A model generated the notes under the pieces. The model made no database searches, was not told the origin of the DNA, and saw only the letters and a program-made list of their open reading frames with translations. A stretch of DNA of 64,000 nucleotides from Neisseriaceae bacterium JH1-16 (GTDB taxonomy: Bacteria > Pseudomonadota > Gammaproteobacteria > Burkholderiales > Chromobacteriaceae), in the NCBI GenBank assembly GCA_025989215.1, contig JAPDNP010000002.1:248001-312000 (forward strand), given 5' to 3'. The translations under genes and the position numbers were made by a program. Shown here piece after piece: positions 43,609 through 54,500 of this stretch (the first letter of the stretch is position 1; every line of letters begins with the position of its first letter).

Positions 43609-44070
43609 CTAACACGCTTCGTCCTGTGTGACATTCTGTCGGTCCCAGAACTGACGCGTTGCAAATTCATCCGATATTTTCTGTTGACGCCGGCCTTCCG
43701 CCAACTGCCACAGCTCTTTTTCTCGTTCCAGCAATTTCTCGAAAGCCTTTTCGCGCTTTCTTGCGTCCTGCCAACCCTGTCGCTCCAGCAAGAAACGCTG
43801 CATCAAGCGATCGACCTCGCCCTGCTGGGTATCGAGCGCCTCGTTCAGCCGCAGCAAAAAGCGCTGAAAGTCTTGCCACAACGCTGGCGCGATACCCTGC
43901 GCTCCCTGGCTCAGACTGCGACGGCGGTATTCCTCGCGAAACTCGCCCAGCTGCGCCAACCGGTCTTCCGCAGCCTGCAAACGCCCCTGAGTCAGGCGCA
44001 TCCGCTCGGCGGCGGCCTGCTGGTTCTCGGTAGCCAGTCTCAACAGCAAGGCATACTGACTCTTGAACAT
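43609..44070 (-). CDS. fliJ: Flagellar export chaperone FliJ
   Basis: 153-residue, almost wholly helical coiled-coil protein rich in Gln, Glu, Arg and Leu (AAAERMRLTQGRLQAAEDRL, REKAFEKLLEREKELWQLAE), which couples the FliI ATPase to the export gate. 17 bases after fliI. Confidence 0.9.
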   Translation of the reverse strand: MFKSQYALLLRLATENQQAAAERMRLTQGRLQAAEDRLAQLGEFREEYRRRSLSQGAQGIAPALWQDFQRFLLRLNEALDTQQGEVDRLMQRFLLERQGWQDARKREKAFEKLLEREKELWQLAEGRRQQKISDEFATRQFWDRQNVTQDEAC

Positions 44071-44087
44071 ATGCCTACCCCGGCCCG

Positions 44088-45479
44088 TTAATGCAGCACA
44101 GCGGCCAACTGCGCAAGGCTGGAGCCGTAGTCATGCGACTCGTGCATCGCCTGGTTAAGGAAGCCGGCCATCGGCAACTGGCGGCGCATCGCCTCGTCCA
44201 GCACCGGGTCGGATCCCGGCACATAGGCACCGACGCTGATCAGGTCGCGGCTGCGCTGATAGCGCGAATACAGCTGTTTGAAATGCCGTGCCAGGCCAAC
44301 CTGCTCTGGTGTCACCACGTCGACCATTACCCGGCTGATCGACTGTTCGATATCGATGGCCGGATAGTGGCCGGCTTCGGCCAACTGGCGCGACAGCACG
44401 AAGTGACCATCCAGGATTGCCCGCGCCGAATCGGCGATCGGATCCTGCTGGTCATCCCCTTCCGACAGTACCGTGTAGAAAGCGGTGATCGAACCACCGC
44501 CCACCTGCGCGTTACCGGCGCGTTCAATCAATTGCGGCAATTTGGCGAACACCGATGGCGGGTAACCGCGCGTCACCGGCGGCTCGCCGATCGCCAATGC
44601 GATCTCGCGTTGCGCCATCGCGTAACGGGTCACCGAGTCCATTAGCAACAGCACCCGTTTGCCCTCGGCGCGAAAATGCTCGGCCAGGGCGGTAGCATAG
44701 GCCGCGCCGTGCAAACGCATCAGCGGCGGCATATCGGCCGGAGCGGCCACCACCACCGAGCGCGCCCGCCCCTCGGCGCCCAGAATGTTCTCGATGAAGT
44801 CCTTCACCTCGCGGCCCCGTTCGCCGATCAGGCCGACCACGACCACATCCGCCTTGGTGAAACGCGCCATCATGCCCAGCAGCACCGACTTGCCGACGCC
44901 GGAGCCGGCGAACAGGCCGAGGCGCTGGCCTCGCCCCACGGTCAGCAGGCCGTTGATCGCCTTCACGCCGACATCGAGCACATCCTCGACCTGTGCACGG
45001 TCGAGCGGATTCATCGGGGCCGCATAGAGCGGCGCATAGGCATTGGGATGGATCGGTCCCTTATCGTCGAGCGGGCGGCCGAGCGAATCGAGCACCCGCC
45101 CAAGCAGGTTGACCCCGACCGGCACCATCCGGCCGCTTTGGGCGCTACGCCCATGTTCGGCCAAGCGTTGGCCGAAACGGGGCGGGTGGTTGCTGGTCAC
45201 CGGCACCACCGGGATCCCCGGCACCAGGCCATACACATTGGAAAGCGGCATCAGAAACACTTTGTCGCCGGCAAAGCCGACCACTTCGGCATCGACCCGC
45301 TGCTCGTCCGACAGCACCACCTGGCAGGCGCTGCCGACCGGCAGCTTGAGCCCGACCGCCTCCATCACCATGCCGGTCACCCGGGTCAGGCGGCCGCTGG
45401 CCTGCCATAGCGGTGCATGCAGCACCGCCTCGGCACAGTCGGCCAGGTACTGGCGCTGCCGCTCAATCAGCCCGCTCAT
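44088..45479 (-). CDS. fliI: Flagellum-specific ATPase FliI
   Basis: 463-residue ATPase of the export apparatus, F1-beta-like. Walker [18 protein letters not shown], then [20 protein letters not shown], Walker [19 protein letters not shown], and [20 protein letters not shown] are all in place. ATG 45479 fits family length and overlaps the end of fliH by 17 bases; an in-frame ATG lies 18 bases upstream (45497). Confidence 0.96.
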   Translation of the reverse strand: MSGLIERQRQYLADCAEAVLHAPLWQASGRLTRVTGMVMEAVGLKLPVGSACQVVLSDEQRVDAEVVGFAGDKVFLMPLSNVYGLVPGIPVVPVTSNHPPRFGQRLAEHGRSAQSGRMVPVGVNLLGRVLDSLGRPLDDKGPIHPNAYAPLYAAPMNPLDRAQVEDVLDVGVKAINGLLTVGRGQRLGLFAGSGVGKSVLLGMMARFTKADVVVVGLIGERGREVKDFIENILGAEGRARSVVVAAPADMPPLMRLHGAAYATALAEHFRAEGKRVLLLMDSVTRYAMAQREIALAIGEPPVTRGYPPSVFAKLPQLIERAGNAQVGGGSITAFYTVLSEGDDQQDPIADSARAILDGHFVLSRQLAEAGHYPAIDIEQSISRVMVDVVTPEQVGLARHFKQLYSRYQRSRDLISVGAYVPGSDPVLDEAMRRQLPMAGFLNQAMHESHDYGSSLAQLAAVLH

Positions 45480-46260
45480 CGCCCGACTCCTGTGCACTCA
45501 GTCCCAATGCCGCTGCCAGTGCCTGACGGCGGCGCGACAAGGTCAGGTCGAGCCGCGCACCATCCGAATCGATCAGACAGCCGCCGCGTTCGATCGCGGG
45601 GTCTTCCACCCACTGCCAGACAGTTTGCGGCGCTTCATGTTCGAGGAAACGGCGCACCACCGCGAGATCAGCGGGGTTAACGCGCAAGCGCGCGGCCTTC
45701 AGATGGGGTGGCAAGGCCAGCAAGGCATTGCGCAACAGCGGCTCCAACGCCGCAGGGTTGGCCGAAAGCTCGTTGCAGACCAGTTTGCTCGCCAGCAGCA
45801 TCGCCAGTTGCAGCACATCGTCGGCCAGCACCGGCTCGATGCGGGCAACCTCCGCCTCGAACGAAGTGGCCAGCTGCCCGAGTGGCGCCCAGGCATCGGC
45901 AAACTGTTGCTGCACAACGGCTGTCGCGGCCTCGCGACCGGCGGCTTCACCGCTCTGCTGACCTGCCGTGAACCCCGCCATATGGCCGGCATCGTAGCCC
46001 GCCTGCCAGGCTTCCTGATGAATCGCTTCGAGCTCGGCGGCAGTCGGGTAACTCAAGGCCGGTTCGATCACCTCCTCGACCAATCCGACCTGCTCGGCAC
46101 AAACATCGCTCGACTCGACCGCAGGTGCAGCCGGCGGTACCAGATCCGGCACAGTCGGTTCGACGACGCGAGCGTTCAGATCGGCAAAGCGCCATGGCGA
46201 CCAAGCCGACTCTGGCAGGGCCGCCCCGCTGAGGATGGCGTTATTCGACGAGGCCTTCAT
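45463..46260 (-). CDS. fliH: Flagellar assembly protein FliH
   Basis: 265-residue regulator of FliI. The N-terminal region contains the FliN/FlhA-docking style [13 protein letters not shown]. The middle has the repeated GxxxG-type helix [28 protein letters not shown], and the C-terminal domain has [20 protein letters not shown] and [20 protein letters not shown]. The start (46260 or 46263) lies inside the end of fliG. Confidence 0.92.
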   Translation of the reverse strand: MKASSNNAILSGAALPESAWSPWRFADLNARVVEPTVPDLVPPAAPAVESSDVCAEQVGLVEEVIEPALSYPTAAELEAIHQEAWQAGYDAGHMAGFTAGQQSGEAAGREAATAVVQQQFADAWAPLGQLATSFEAEVARIEPVLADDVLQLAMLLASKLVCNELSANPAALEPLLRNALLALPPHLKAARLRVNPADLAVVRRFLEHEAPQTVWQWVEDPAIERGGCLIDSDGARLDLTLSRRRQALAAALGLSAQESGDERAD

Positions 46261-47239
46261 CACCGCCCTTACCGCCTAGTACGATCTGGCCCTCGTCGGC
46301 GAGCTTGCGCACGATCTTGAGGATTTCCTTCTGTTCGGCCTCGACCTCGGCCAGTTTGACTGGGCCCTTGGCCTCCAGATCGTCGCGCAGCATCTCGGCC
46401 GCGCGCTGGGACATATTCTTGAAAATCTTCTCGCGCAGGCTGGCGCTGGTGCCCTTGAGCGCCACCACCAGCGAATCGGACTGCACTTCGCGCAGGATGA
46501 TCTGGATCGAACGATCGTCGATATCGAGCAGGTTCTCGAACACGAACATCTTGTCCTGAATACGCAGCGCCAACTCCGGATCGTATTCGCGGATATAGCT
46601 GAGCGCCGACACCTCGACGTTCGATCCCATGAAATTGAGGATCTCGGCAGTAAGCCCCACGCCACCGGCCGCGCTCTTCTTGATGCGATCGGAGCCGGAC
46701 AGCAACTGGGTCAGTACGTCGTTGAGCTCGCGGATGGCGGTCGGCTGCACGCCTTCCAGTGTCGCGGTACGGATCAGCACCTCGTTGCGCAAACGCTCCG
46801 GGAAGCACTGCAGGATGCCGCTCGACATATCCGGCTCGAGGTGAACCAGGATGGTCGCGATGATCTGCGGGTGTTCGTTGCGGATCAGGTCGGCGGCCGA
46901 GGATGGGTCCATCCACTTCAGGCTCTCGATGCCGCTGTTGTCGGCCCCCTGCATGATCTTGTCCAGCAGATTGCCAGCCTTGTCGGCGCCAAGCGCCTCG
47001 GTCAGTACATTGCGCAGATACTCGTCCGACGCACCGATGCTGGCACGCTGCGCACACTGTTCGCGGAACAAGTTGACCGCGACATCGACCTCGTCATGGT
47101 TGACGTTGTTGATAGCGGCCATCGCCAGCGACAGCTTCTGCACTTCTTTCGGGCCGAGATACTTGAATACTTCCACCGCCTGGGCCTGCCCCAGGCTGAA
47201 CAGCAATACCGCGCTGCGACGGATACCGGCATCACTCAT
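46241..47239 (-). CDS. fliG: Flagellar motor switch protein FliG
   Basis: 332-residue rotor protein. N-terminal FliF-binding domain (RRSAVLLFSLGQAQAVEVFK), middle EHPQ motif (RNEHPQIIATILVHLEPD) and C-terminal torque domain with the charged helix DDRSIQIILREVQSDSLVVA, SQRAAEMLRDDLEAKGPVKL are intact. Overlaps fliF by eight bases. Confidence 0.96.
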   Translation of the reverse strand: MSDAGIRRSAVLLFSLGQAQAVEVFKYLGPKEVQKLSLAMAAINNVNHDEVDVAVNLFREQCAQRASIGASDEYLRNVLTEALGADKAGNLLDKIMQGADNSGIESLKWMDPSSAADLIRNEHPQIIATILVHLEPDMSSGILQCFPERLRNEVLIRTATLEGVQPTAIRELNDVLTQLLSGSDRIKKSAAGGVGLTAEILNFMGSNVEVSALSYIREYDPELALRIQDKMFVFENLLDIDDRSIQIILREVQSDSLVVALKGTSASLREKIFKNMSQRAAEMLRDDLEAKGPVKLAEVEAEQKEILKIVRKLADEGQIVLGGKGGDEGLVE

Positions 47240-48962
47240 CGGCGCTGATCCACTCCTTGATTACCTGGGCCGCCATGCGCGGATCGGTTTTCACCAGTTC
47301 ACGAGCGTGCTCGAGGTTGCTGGCGTACTGACGTCGCATCACCTCACGACCATCGACATTGCCAGCGGCCGTGGCCTCGTTGTCGTCGACCACCGCCAAC
47401 AGCGAGCCGGCCGAGCCCGCTTGCTCTGCACCACCGATTGTAGGGCCGCCTGCGCCGGCCAGTGCCGGTTCCAGTGCGGTCGGACGCACTACGTCGCGCA
47501 TGACCGGACGAATCACACCAAAAATCAGGTAGAGCAGCGCCAGGCCCAGCAGACCGTACTTGGCCAGCTCCCAGACGTTGGCTGTCATGAAGTCGATCGC
47601 TTTCTCTTGCAACGTTGCAGGGCCTTCGGCACCCGCAAACGCGGCATTCACTACGTTCAGGCTATCGCCACGCTCTTGGCTGTAACCGATCGCCTGACGC
47701 GCCAGATTGTTGATCTGCTCGACTTCCTTGGCAGTCAGCGCGGTCGGCTTCAGCTCGCCATTGCGGTCAGGCAGCAAACGATAGTTGACCACCACCGCGG
47801 CCGACAGACGTTTGACGCTACCCTTGGGCTGTGTGACATGCTGGATGGTCTTGTCGACTTCGTAATTGGTGGTGATCTCGCGATCGAGCGTACCGGTGGC
47901 GCCCATCGGCTGGCCCGACAGCGTTACCGAGCCCGGCGCAGTACCCGGCGGCAGCGTGATCGGCGCCGACGCCGCCGACGGCGGCTGGTTGGTCAGCGCA
48001 CCCGGCACGCCGCCAGGCAGCGGGGTGGCGTTGGCGAGCTTCTCGACGATCTGCTGGCTGCGAGTCGCCGATGGATTCGGTGAAGAATTGGGACGGTAGG
48101 TTTCCGATGTCTGTTCGACCTCGGAGAAGTCAACCTGGGCAGTCACCTGGGCGCGCACATTACCCTTGCCGAAGATCGGCTCGAGGATCGCTTCGACACG
48201 CTTGGTATAGTCGCCCTCCAAGTCGCGCACATAGGAGCGCTGACGCTGGTCGAGGCCGGAGGCACTGTTGAGGTCGGGCATGCTGGACAGCAGGTTGCCG
48301 TCCTGATCGACCACGGTGACATTCTTCGGCAACAAGCCCGGCACCGAGCTCGATACCAGATGCAGGATGCCGGACACCTGCCCTGCATCCATTAGCCGTC
48401 CCGGATAGAGATCGAGCATCACCGACGCCGTCGGCGGCTGGGCATCGCGAACGAACACGCTCTGCTTCGGAATCGCCAGATGCACCCGGGCCGTCTTCAC
48501 CGACGCGACCGACTCGATGGTGCGTCCCAACTCGCCCTCGATCGAGCGCTGGTAGTTGACCTGTTCGGCAAACTGACTGATACCGAACTTCTGGTTATCC
48601 ATCAGCTCGAAACCAACACCGCCGGCCTTGGGTAAGCCCTGGCTGGCTAATTTCAGCCTAACGTCATAAACCTTGTCTGAAGGAACCGAGATGACCCCAC
48701 CATCGCCCAGCTGATAAGGAATGTTCTGCTGCTGGAGTACGGTAGTGATCTGCCCGCCGTCGCGATCCGACAAATTCGCGAACAGCACTTTATAGGACGG
48801 CGTGCGATTGAACAGCGCCAGCCCTATCACGACCGACACGATGGCCGCCACAGCACCGGCAAACAAGAGTTTGCGGCTCAGTGGCAATGCCTTGAAGCGA
48901 TCAACCACCCGATTGACCTGGCTCCGCCACGCAGGCGTTGCGTTCTCGACCTGATCTGACAT
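47232..48962 (-). CDS. fliF: Flagellar MS-ring protein FliF
   Basis: 576-residue membrane ring protein with two helices (near residues 30-50 and 450-470). Ring-building motifs: SYKVLFANLSDRDGGQITTV, LQQQNIPYQLGDGGVISVPS, QVNYQRSIEGELGRTIESVA. The periplasmic linker is Pro-rich (GVPGALTNQPPSAASAP), and the C-terminal FliG-binding tail (DPRMAAQVIKEWISADE) is intact. Confidence 0.96.
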   Translation of the reverse strand: MSDQVENATPAWRSQVNRVVDRFKALPLSRKLLFAGAVAAIVSVVIGLALFNRTPSYKVLFANLSDRDGGQITTVLQQQNIPYQLGDGGVISVPSDKVYDVRLKLASQGLPKAGGVGFELMDNQKFGISQFAEQVNYQRSIEGELGRTIESVASVKTARVHLAIPKQSVFVRDAQPPTASVMLDLYPGRLMDAGQVSGILHLVSSSVPGLLPKNVTVVDQDGNLLSSMPDLNSASGLDQRQRSYVRDLEGDYTKRVEAILEPIFGKGNVRAQVTAQVDFSEVEQTSETYRPNSSPNPSATRSQQIVEKLANATPLPGGVPGALTNQPPSAASAPITLPPGTAPGSVTLSGQPMGATGTLDREITTNYEVDKTIQHVTQPKGSVKRLSAAVVVNYRLLPDRNGELKPTALTAKEVEQINNLARQAIGYSQERGDSLNVVNAAFAGAEGPATLQEKAIDFMTANVWELAKYGLLGLALLYLIFGVIRPVMRDVVRPTALEPALAGAGGPTIGGAEQAGSAGSLLAVVDDNEATAAGNVDGREVMRRQYASNLEHARELVKTDPRMAAQVIKEWISADE

Positions 48963-49129
48963 TCTGAAGAATTTGTAATTATTTGGTTACGGCAACCACG
49001 CCGATGGAATACACCCATATCCCCCGGCGGGACCACTAAGCTCATGCTAACCGCTTAGTCGGAAGGCATAATACACGTTGCTTGTAAATTTTGTGCCTAT
49101 TTTAAACAACTATATGCGTAATTATTTTT
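48963..49129 (-). promoter_or_regulatory. fliE-fliF gap with sigma-54-like site
   Basis: 167 bases, AT-rich. On the leftward strand AGGCACAAAATTTACA (49098-49083) resembles a sigma-54 promoter: GGCAC at -24 is good, while the -12 element reads TTACA instead of TTGCA. A sigma-54 activator gene (fleR) lies just upstream, so a class-II or class-III flagellar promoter for fliF onward is plausible but unproven. Confidence 0.3.
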
Positions 49130-49450
49130 TCAGACCTGAGTATTCATAATTTCCTGGTACGCCGACACCAGTTTGTTGCGCGCTTGCACCATAGTCTGGA
49201 ATGACAAGCTCGCCTTCTGCATCGCCACCATCACATCCTGCAGATTGACGCCCTCGTCACCCAGCTCGAAGCGCTTCTGCAAATCTTCCGACGTCTTCTG
49301 CGCCGAGTTGACCTGGTCCAGTGTCGACTTGAGCACGCTGGAAAACTCCACCTGCGGAGTTTCGGCCATGGCAGAAGCCGGTTTGCCTGCAGCGATTGCC
49401 GCGCTAGCGCGCAGTTCGGAGAGCAGCATATCGATGTTTTGTGTCGTCAT
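49130..49450 (-). CDS. fliE: Flagellar hook-basal-body protein FliE
   Basis: 106-residue MS-ring/rod junction protein: EFSSVLKSTLDQVNSAQKTS, ELGDEGVNLQDVMVAMQKAS, LSFQTMVQARNKLVSAYQEI, ending MNTQV, all as in the family. ATG 49450 overlaps the fleR stop by four bases, so fliE is translated from the fleR transcript. Confidence 0.95.
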   Translation of the reverse strand: MTTQNIDMLLSELRASAAIAAGKPASAMAETPQVEFSSVLKSTLDQVNSAQKTSEDLQKRFELGDEGVNLQDVMVAMQKASLSFQTMVQARNKLVSAYQEIMNTQV

Positions 49451-50823
49451 TGCACTTCTCCAATCCATTCATCGGCCACTGGACAGCCAGTCACCTCTTC
49501 ATCACGATATCGCGCCAATTTGTAACGCAGCGTCCGTTCGCTCATCCCCAAGCGTTCGGCCGCCAGCTTTTTGACCCCACCGGCCGCGGCCAGCGTGTCG
49601 AGAATGTGTCGCTTCTCCAGCGATTTGATATCCAGCGCGGCGTTGCCGGCAATTTCCGCCACCGACTCGGGTGCCGCAGGTACTCGAGCCGATACAGGCA
49701 AGGGCCCGAGCAACAAGTCATCGGCAAGAATTTCCGTCCCTGCGGCAAGAATCACCGCTCGCTGAATGACATTTTCAAGCTCGCGGATATTGCCCTGCCA
49801 GCCATGGGCTGTCAAACAACGTTCAGCGTCGGCCGAGAAGACGAGTGCCCCCCGCCCCGCACTGCCTTCATACCGCTTAAGCACGCTGCGCGCCAAAGGC
49901 ATGATGTCCTCGCGCCGCTCGGCCAGTGCCGGCACGGTCAGCGGGAACACATTGAGCCGGAAATACAGGTCTTCCCGGAACCGGCCCGCCTCGACTTCGG
50001 CACGCATGTCTCGGTTGCTGGTCGCCAGCACCCGGATGTCGAGCTTGATTAAGCGCGAGCCGCCGACCCGCTCTACCTCGCGCTCCTGCAGCACCCTTAG
50101 CAGTTTAGCCTGCAATGCCAAAGGCATTTCGCTAATCTCGTCCAATAATAGCGAACCGCCCTGAGCTTGTTCGAACTTTCCGGGCTGCGAAGTGCTGGCA
50201 CCGGTAAAGGCGCCCTTTTCATGGCCAAACAGCATCGACTCAAGCAGATTGTCGGGAATCGCCGCACAGTTGATCGCAACGAAGGGCCCCGCGACACGCG
50301 CCGAGTGGCGATGAATGAAGCGCGCCAGCACTTCCTTGCCGACGCCGCTGGGACCCGCGATCAGCACGGTAGCATCGGACTGAGCGACCCGTTCGGCCAA
50401 GGTAAACAGCTGGCGCATGCACGGTGCGACGGCCACCACCGCGTCGCCGCTCGGCGCACCGCGCAACCGGTATTTCTCTACTTCGGCGATCAGCTGAGCC
50501 GGCTCGAACGGCTTGAGCAGATAGTGCGACGCACCGGCGCGCAGCAGTTCGATCGCCCTCTCGATCACTCCGTAGGCGGTCATCAGGATGAACGGCAGGC
50601 CCGGATGGCGGCGGCGCACCTCGTCGAACAGGACGTAGCCGTCCATCGGCGCCATCTGCGCGTCAGAAATCACCAGGCCGATCGGCTCGGCGGCGAGGCT
50701 GCGCAGCGCGGCCTCGCCATCGGCGGCCTCACGCACCGGGTAGCCTGACAACGTCAACGTATCGACCAGAGCCTCGCGCAGTCCTGCATCGTCTTCTACC
50801 ACCAGGATGGGCAGGGAATTCAT
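49447..50823 (-). CDS. fleR: Sigma-54-dependent response regulator (FleR/FlrC type)
   Basis: 458-residue NtrC-class activator of flagellar genes. Receiver domain 1-120 ([20 protein letters not shown]; phospho-acceptor Asp in [12 protein letters not shown]; Lys in [12 protein letters not shown]). AAA+ domain with Walker [16 protein letters not shown] and the sigma-54 loop [11 protein letters not shown]-terminal Fis-type HTH ([20 protein letters not shown]). FleR/FlrC normally pairs with a histidine kinase FleS/FlrB encoded next to it; none is present. Directly coupled to fliE. Confidence 0.92.
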   Translation of the reverse strand: MNSLPILVVEDDAGLREALVDTLTLSGYPVREAADGEAALRSLAAEPIGLVISDAQMAPMDGYVLFDEVRRRHPGLPFILMTAYGVIERAIELLRAGASHYLLKPFEPAQLIAEVEKYRLRGAPSGDAVVAVAPCMRQLFTLAERVAQSDATVLIAGPSGVGKEVLARFIHRHSARVAGPFVAINCAAIPDNLLESMLFGHEKGAFTGASTSQPGKFEQAQGGSLLLDEISEMPLALQAKLLRVLQEREVERVGGSRLIKLDIRVLATSNRDMRAEVEAGRFREDLYFRLNVFPLTVPALAERREDIMPLARSVLKRYEGSAGRGALVFSADAERCLTAHGWQGNIRELENVIQRAVILAAGTEILADDLLLGPLPVSARVPAAPESVAEIAGNAALDIKSLEKRHILDTLAAAGGVKKLAAERLGMSERTLRYKLARYRDEEVTGCPVADEWIGEVQ

Positions 50824-50838
50824 GACGGGCTACTCACT

Positions 50839-51525
50839 TCACAATGACGGGGTGGCCGGCCGCTGGCCGACCATCGCCACCAAGCGCGCGGCAATCGCGC
50901 TTAGCGGCAGGGTTTCATCGGCGGCGCCGAGCGCAATCGCCTCCTTGGGCATGCCAAACACGACGCAGCTTGCCTCATCCTGGGCAATGGTGCGCGCGCC
51001 GCTTTCCTTGAGCTCCAATAGACCGTTGGCGCCGTCGCGCCCCATGCCGGTCAGGATCACCCCGATCGCATGCGGGCCGGCGCCGTTGGCCGCGGAGCGA
51101 AACAGCACGTCGACCGACGGGCGATGGCGGTTGACCGGCGCGCCCGGGTTGAGTTCGACCTGGTAGCCCGATGGCGCTACCGGCTTGAGCAGCAGGTGCG
51201 AGTGCCCCGGGGCGATATAGGCCACCCCCGGCAGCAGACGCTCGCCGGCCTGGGCCTCCTTGACCGTCAGCGTGCATTGCGCGTCGAGCCGGCTGGCAAA
51301 CGAAGCGGTGAACATTTCCGGCATGTGCTGGGTGATCAGAATCGGCGGCATCTGCGCCGGCAGTGCCGACAGCAGCACGCGTAGCGCCTCGGTGCCGCCG
51401 GTCGAGGCGCCGATCAGGATGACCGTCTGGCGGATGCCGCCCTGACGGTAAGTCTGGCGCGGCAGGATGGCATCGGCCGACAGGCTCGGCGCCACCGGGA
51501 ATGGCGAAAACGGGGCAGTGCTCAT
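50839..51525 (-). CDS. CheB-type methylesterase domain protein without receiver
   Basis: 228 residues comprising only the CheB catalytic domain, which demethylates chemoreceptors. The Ser nucleophile is in [18 protein letters not shown], the His in [20 protein letters not shown], and the Asp in [34 protein letters not shown] and [20 protein letters not shown] are conserved. The ~120-residue receiver domain that normally inhibits and controls CheB is absent, and the N terminus is a short Pro-rich stretch. The start overlaps the stop of the c-di-GMP gene (ATGA). Its activity may be constitutive or controlled through another protein. Confidence 0.9.
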   Translation of the reverse strand: MSTAPFSPFPVAPSLSADAILPRQTYRQGGIRQTVILIGASTGGTEALRVLLSALPAQMPPILITQHMPEMFTASFASRLDAQCTLTVKEAQAGERLLPGVAYIAPGHSHLLLKPVAPSGYQVELNPGAPVNRHRPSVDVLFRSAANGAGPHAIGVILTGMGRDGANGLLELKESGARTIAQDEASCVVFGMPKEAIALGAADETLPLSAIAARLVAMVGQRPATPSL

Positions 51526-54500
51526 GCGTTCTCGTCCAAAAAAGTGATCAGGGCCGGCAGCGGCAACGGTTCGGCCAACCAGTAGCCCTGCCCGACGTCG
51601 CAATTCATGTCGCGCAGCATCGCCTCCTGCTCGGCGGTTTCGATGCCTTCGGCAACCACCTTTAGCCGCAAGCCGTGCGCCAGATCGATCATCGCGCGGG
51701 TGATCAACGCATCGTCGTCGCGTGTCGGCAGCTCGGCCACGAAAGAGCGGTCGATCTTGACCTTGTGGAACGGGAATTGGCGCAGATAGCTCAGACTCGA
51801 GTAGCCGACGCCGAAGTCGTCGAGCACCAGGCCGATGCCGATCTCGCGCAGTTGCGACAGCAGTTGCAGCACCCGTTCATTATTGGCGAGCAGCATGGTC
51901 TCGGTCACTTCGACATCGACCGAGCCGGCCGGCAGGCCGCTGGCGCGCACCCGCTCGCAGATCACGTCGATCACCTCGGCGCGGAACTGGCTGACCGATA
52001 GGTTCACCACCACTGGCACCGGGCGTTGCTCCTCGTGCAGTCTTGCCGCCAGCGTCAGCGCCTGCTCGACCACCCACAGGCTGATCGGCACGATCATGCC
52101 GGTTTCCTCGGCAATCGGGATGAAGCGGTCCGGCGATACCTGACCCAGCGTCGGATGATTCCAGCGCAGCAAGGCCTCGATCGAGTCGACCCGGCCGCTC
52201 TTTAACTCAAGCTGCGGCTGGAAGTGTAGCGATAGCTGCTGCTGCGGCAGCGCCTGGCGCAGCGCGATCTCCAAAGCCAAGTATTCGGCGGCACGCTGCT
52301 TCATTTCGGGCAGGAAGAAGCAATAGGTATCGCGCCCACTGGCCTTGGCCTGGTAGAGCGCCGCATCAGCGTGCTTGAGCAGCGTCTCGGCCTCATCGCC
52401 GTCCTGCGGATAGAAGCTGACGCCGATACTCGGCGATACCTGCATCAATAGGCCGAAACCGATGTCGGTCGGGCAGGCTACCGCCCGCTGCAACCTGCCG
52501 AGCAGCGGTTCGACCTGCTGCGGCGTCTCCAGCCCCTCGAGCAGCACCACAAACTCGTCACCGCCGTAGCGGCACACGAGCCCGTCGCTACCGACCACCG
52601 CCTGCAGGCGGTTGGCCACATCGCGCAGGATCTGGTCACCGGCCGAATGGCCGTGGGTGTCGTTGATATTCTTGAAGCGGTCGAGATCGACGAACAATAG
52701 GGCGAAGCGCCGTTCGGCCAAGCTCGCCCGCTCGATCGCCTGCGCAAGCGCCTCCTCCAGCACCACCCGGTTGGGCAGGCCGGTCAGGAAGTCGTAGCGC
52801 GCCATATGGGCGATCTGCGCCTCGGCGCGTTTGCGCTCGGAGAAGTCCGTGATCACCGCGATGTAGTGCGACAGCAGGCCGTGGCTGTCGCGCACGCAGG
52901 ACAGCGTCCCCCACAGTGCCAACGTCACACCGCGCGAGGAATGGCCGACCAGCTCGCCTGCCCAGCCCTCCGGTCCCGCCGCCAATGGCCATACATCGAG
53001 CCCGGCGCCAGGTTCGCTGAGCAAGGTGGTGGGATGCTGGCCGAGCAGGCGTTCTGCCGGGCGGCCGAACAGCCGGCAAGCGGCCGGGTTGGCCGAAACG
53101 ATGGTCAGCGCCGCATCCATGACCAGCACGCCATCGTTGCAATGTTCGAACACCAGCGCCGACAGCTTGAGTTGGGCGCTGGCGCGTTTTTCGGCGGTGA
53201 CATCCTGTACCGCGCCGACCAGGCGTCGCTCGCTCTCGCCGAAGGCGCGCACCTCGCCGCGAAAACGCACATGGCGCGCCTCGCCGTTCTGGTCCAGCCG
53301 CAGATCGAGCGCCAGCTCGCCGCTATCGGCAAAGGCCTGTTCCACCGCCGCGGTCAGTTTGCTCCGCCCCTCGTCGGGTAGTACGTCGAACAGGCCGGCC
53401 AGCCCACGGCCCGCCTCGGGCCAGGGCAGACCGAGCGCGGCGGCGACGCCGTCGGTCGCGTGCACCCGCTGCAGCAGCGGGTCGGCCTCCCAGCCGCCGA
53501 TCACCGCAACCCTTTGCACTTCGCGCAACAGCTCGCTGTCACGGGCACGGCGGGTCACGTCGCGCACCGCCAGCATCAGGCCGGCCGGCTGGTCCGGGGT
53601 CGCGTCGAGGCGCTCGAAGCGCACGTCGAACACGCCCGGACCGGCATTCGGCAGCGGCAGCCAGCGCTGGAAATGCACGCGCTGCGCGGCGCCGAGCCGC
53701 GCCATCAGAAAGTCGGCCAGATCGTCGCCCAGGCATTCGCCGAGTGTCCGCTGCAGCACCGCGCTACGAGGTTGGCCGAACAGCGCCAACATCGCATCGT
53801 TGACGATCTGCAAACGGCCCTCGTTGCAGAAGAAGGCAATCGCATCGGAGGTAACGGCGATCATCTGGCGATAACGGCCCAGGTCGGCCAGCAGCGTATG
53901 CTGCTCGGTCACATCGCTCAGAGTACCGATCACCCGACGGGCCCCCTCTTCCGAGCGCAGCACCCGGCCGCGCGCGCGGACCCACCGCCAGCCATGCTCG
54001 CAATGCAGCCGATATTCGGCCTCGAAACGATCGGAATCAGCGTCGACGTGCTGCTGAACCTGGGACTTGACCCGCAGGTAATCGTCCGGATGGATGCGCT
54101 GCAGCCACTCCCCCAGCAACACTCGCCCACTCTGGATGGACGGAATGCCGAGGAAAGCACACCAACGCTCGGGTGCGACCACCTCGCCGGTGTCGATATT
54201 GAGGTCGAACACCAAGTCTCCAGCGCACTCCAGCGCCAGTCGCCAGCGGGTCTCGCTATCGCTCAGAGCGAGTTCGGCAGTGCGCTGGCGAGTGATATCG
54301 TCGAACGAACAGATCACCGCAAACGGCGTGTCCTCGCCAGCCAGCATTAGCGGCCGGGTATTGACCGAAATCCAGCAGCGCCGGCCATCCGGACGCCGCA
54401 ACCCCATTACCTCGCCGCTGAGCGGCACCCCGTCGCACAAGGTGCGCCGATGTGGAAATTCCTCGGACGGGTAGGGCGTGCCATCGCTACGCTGCGGCTG

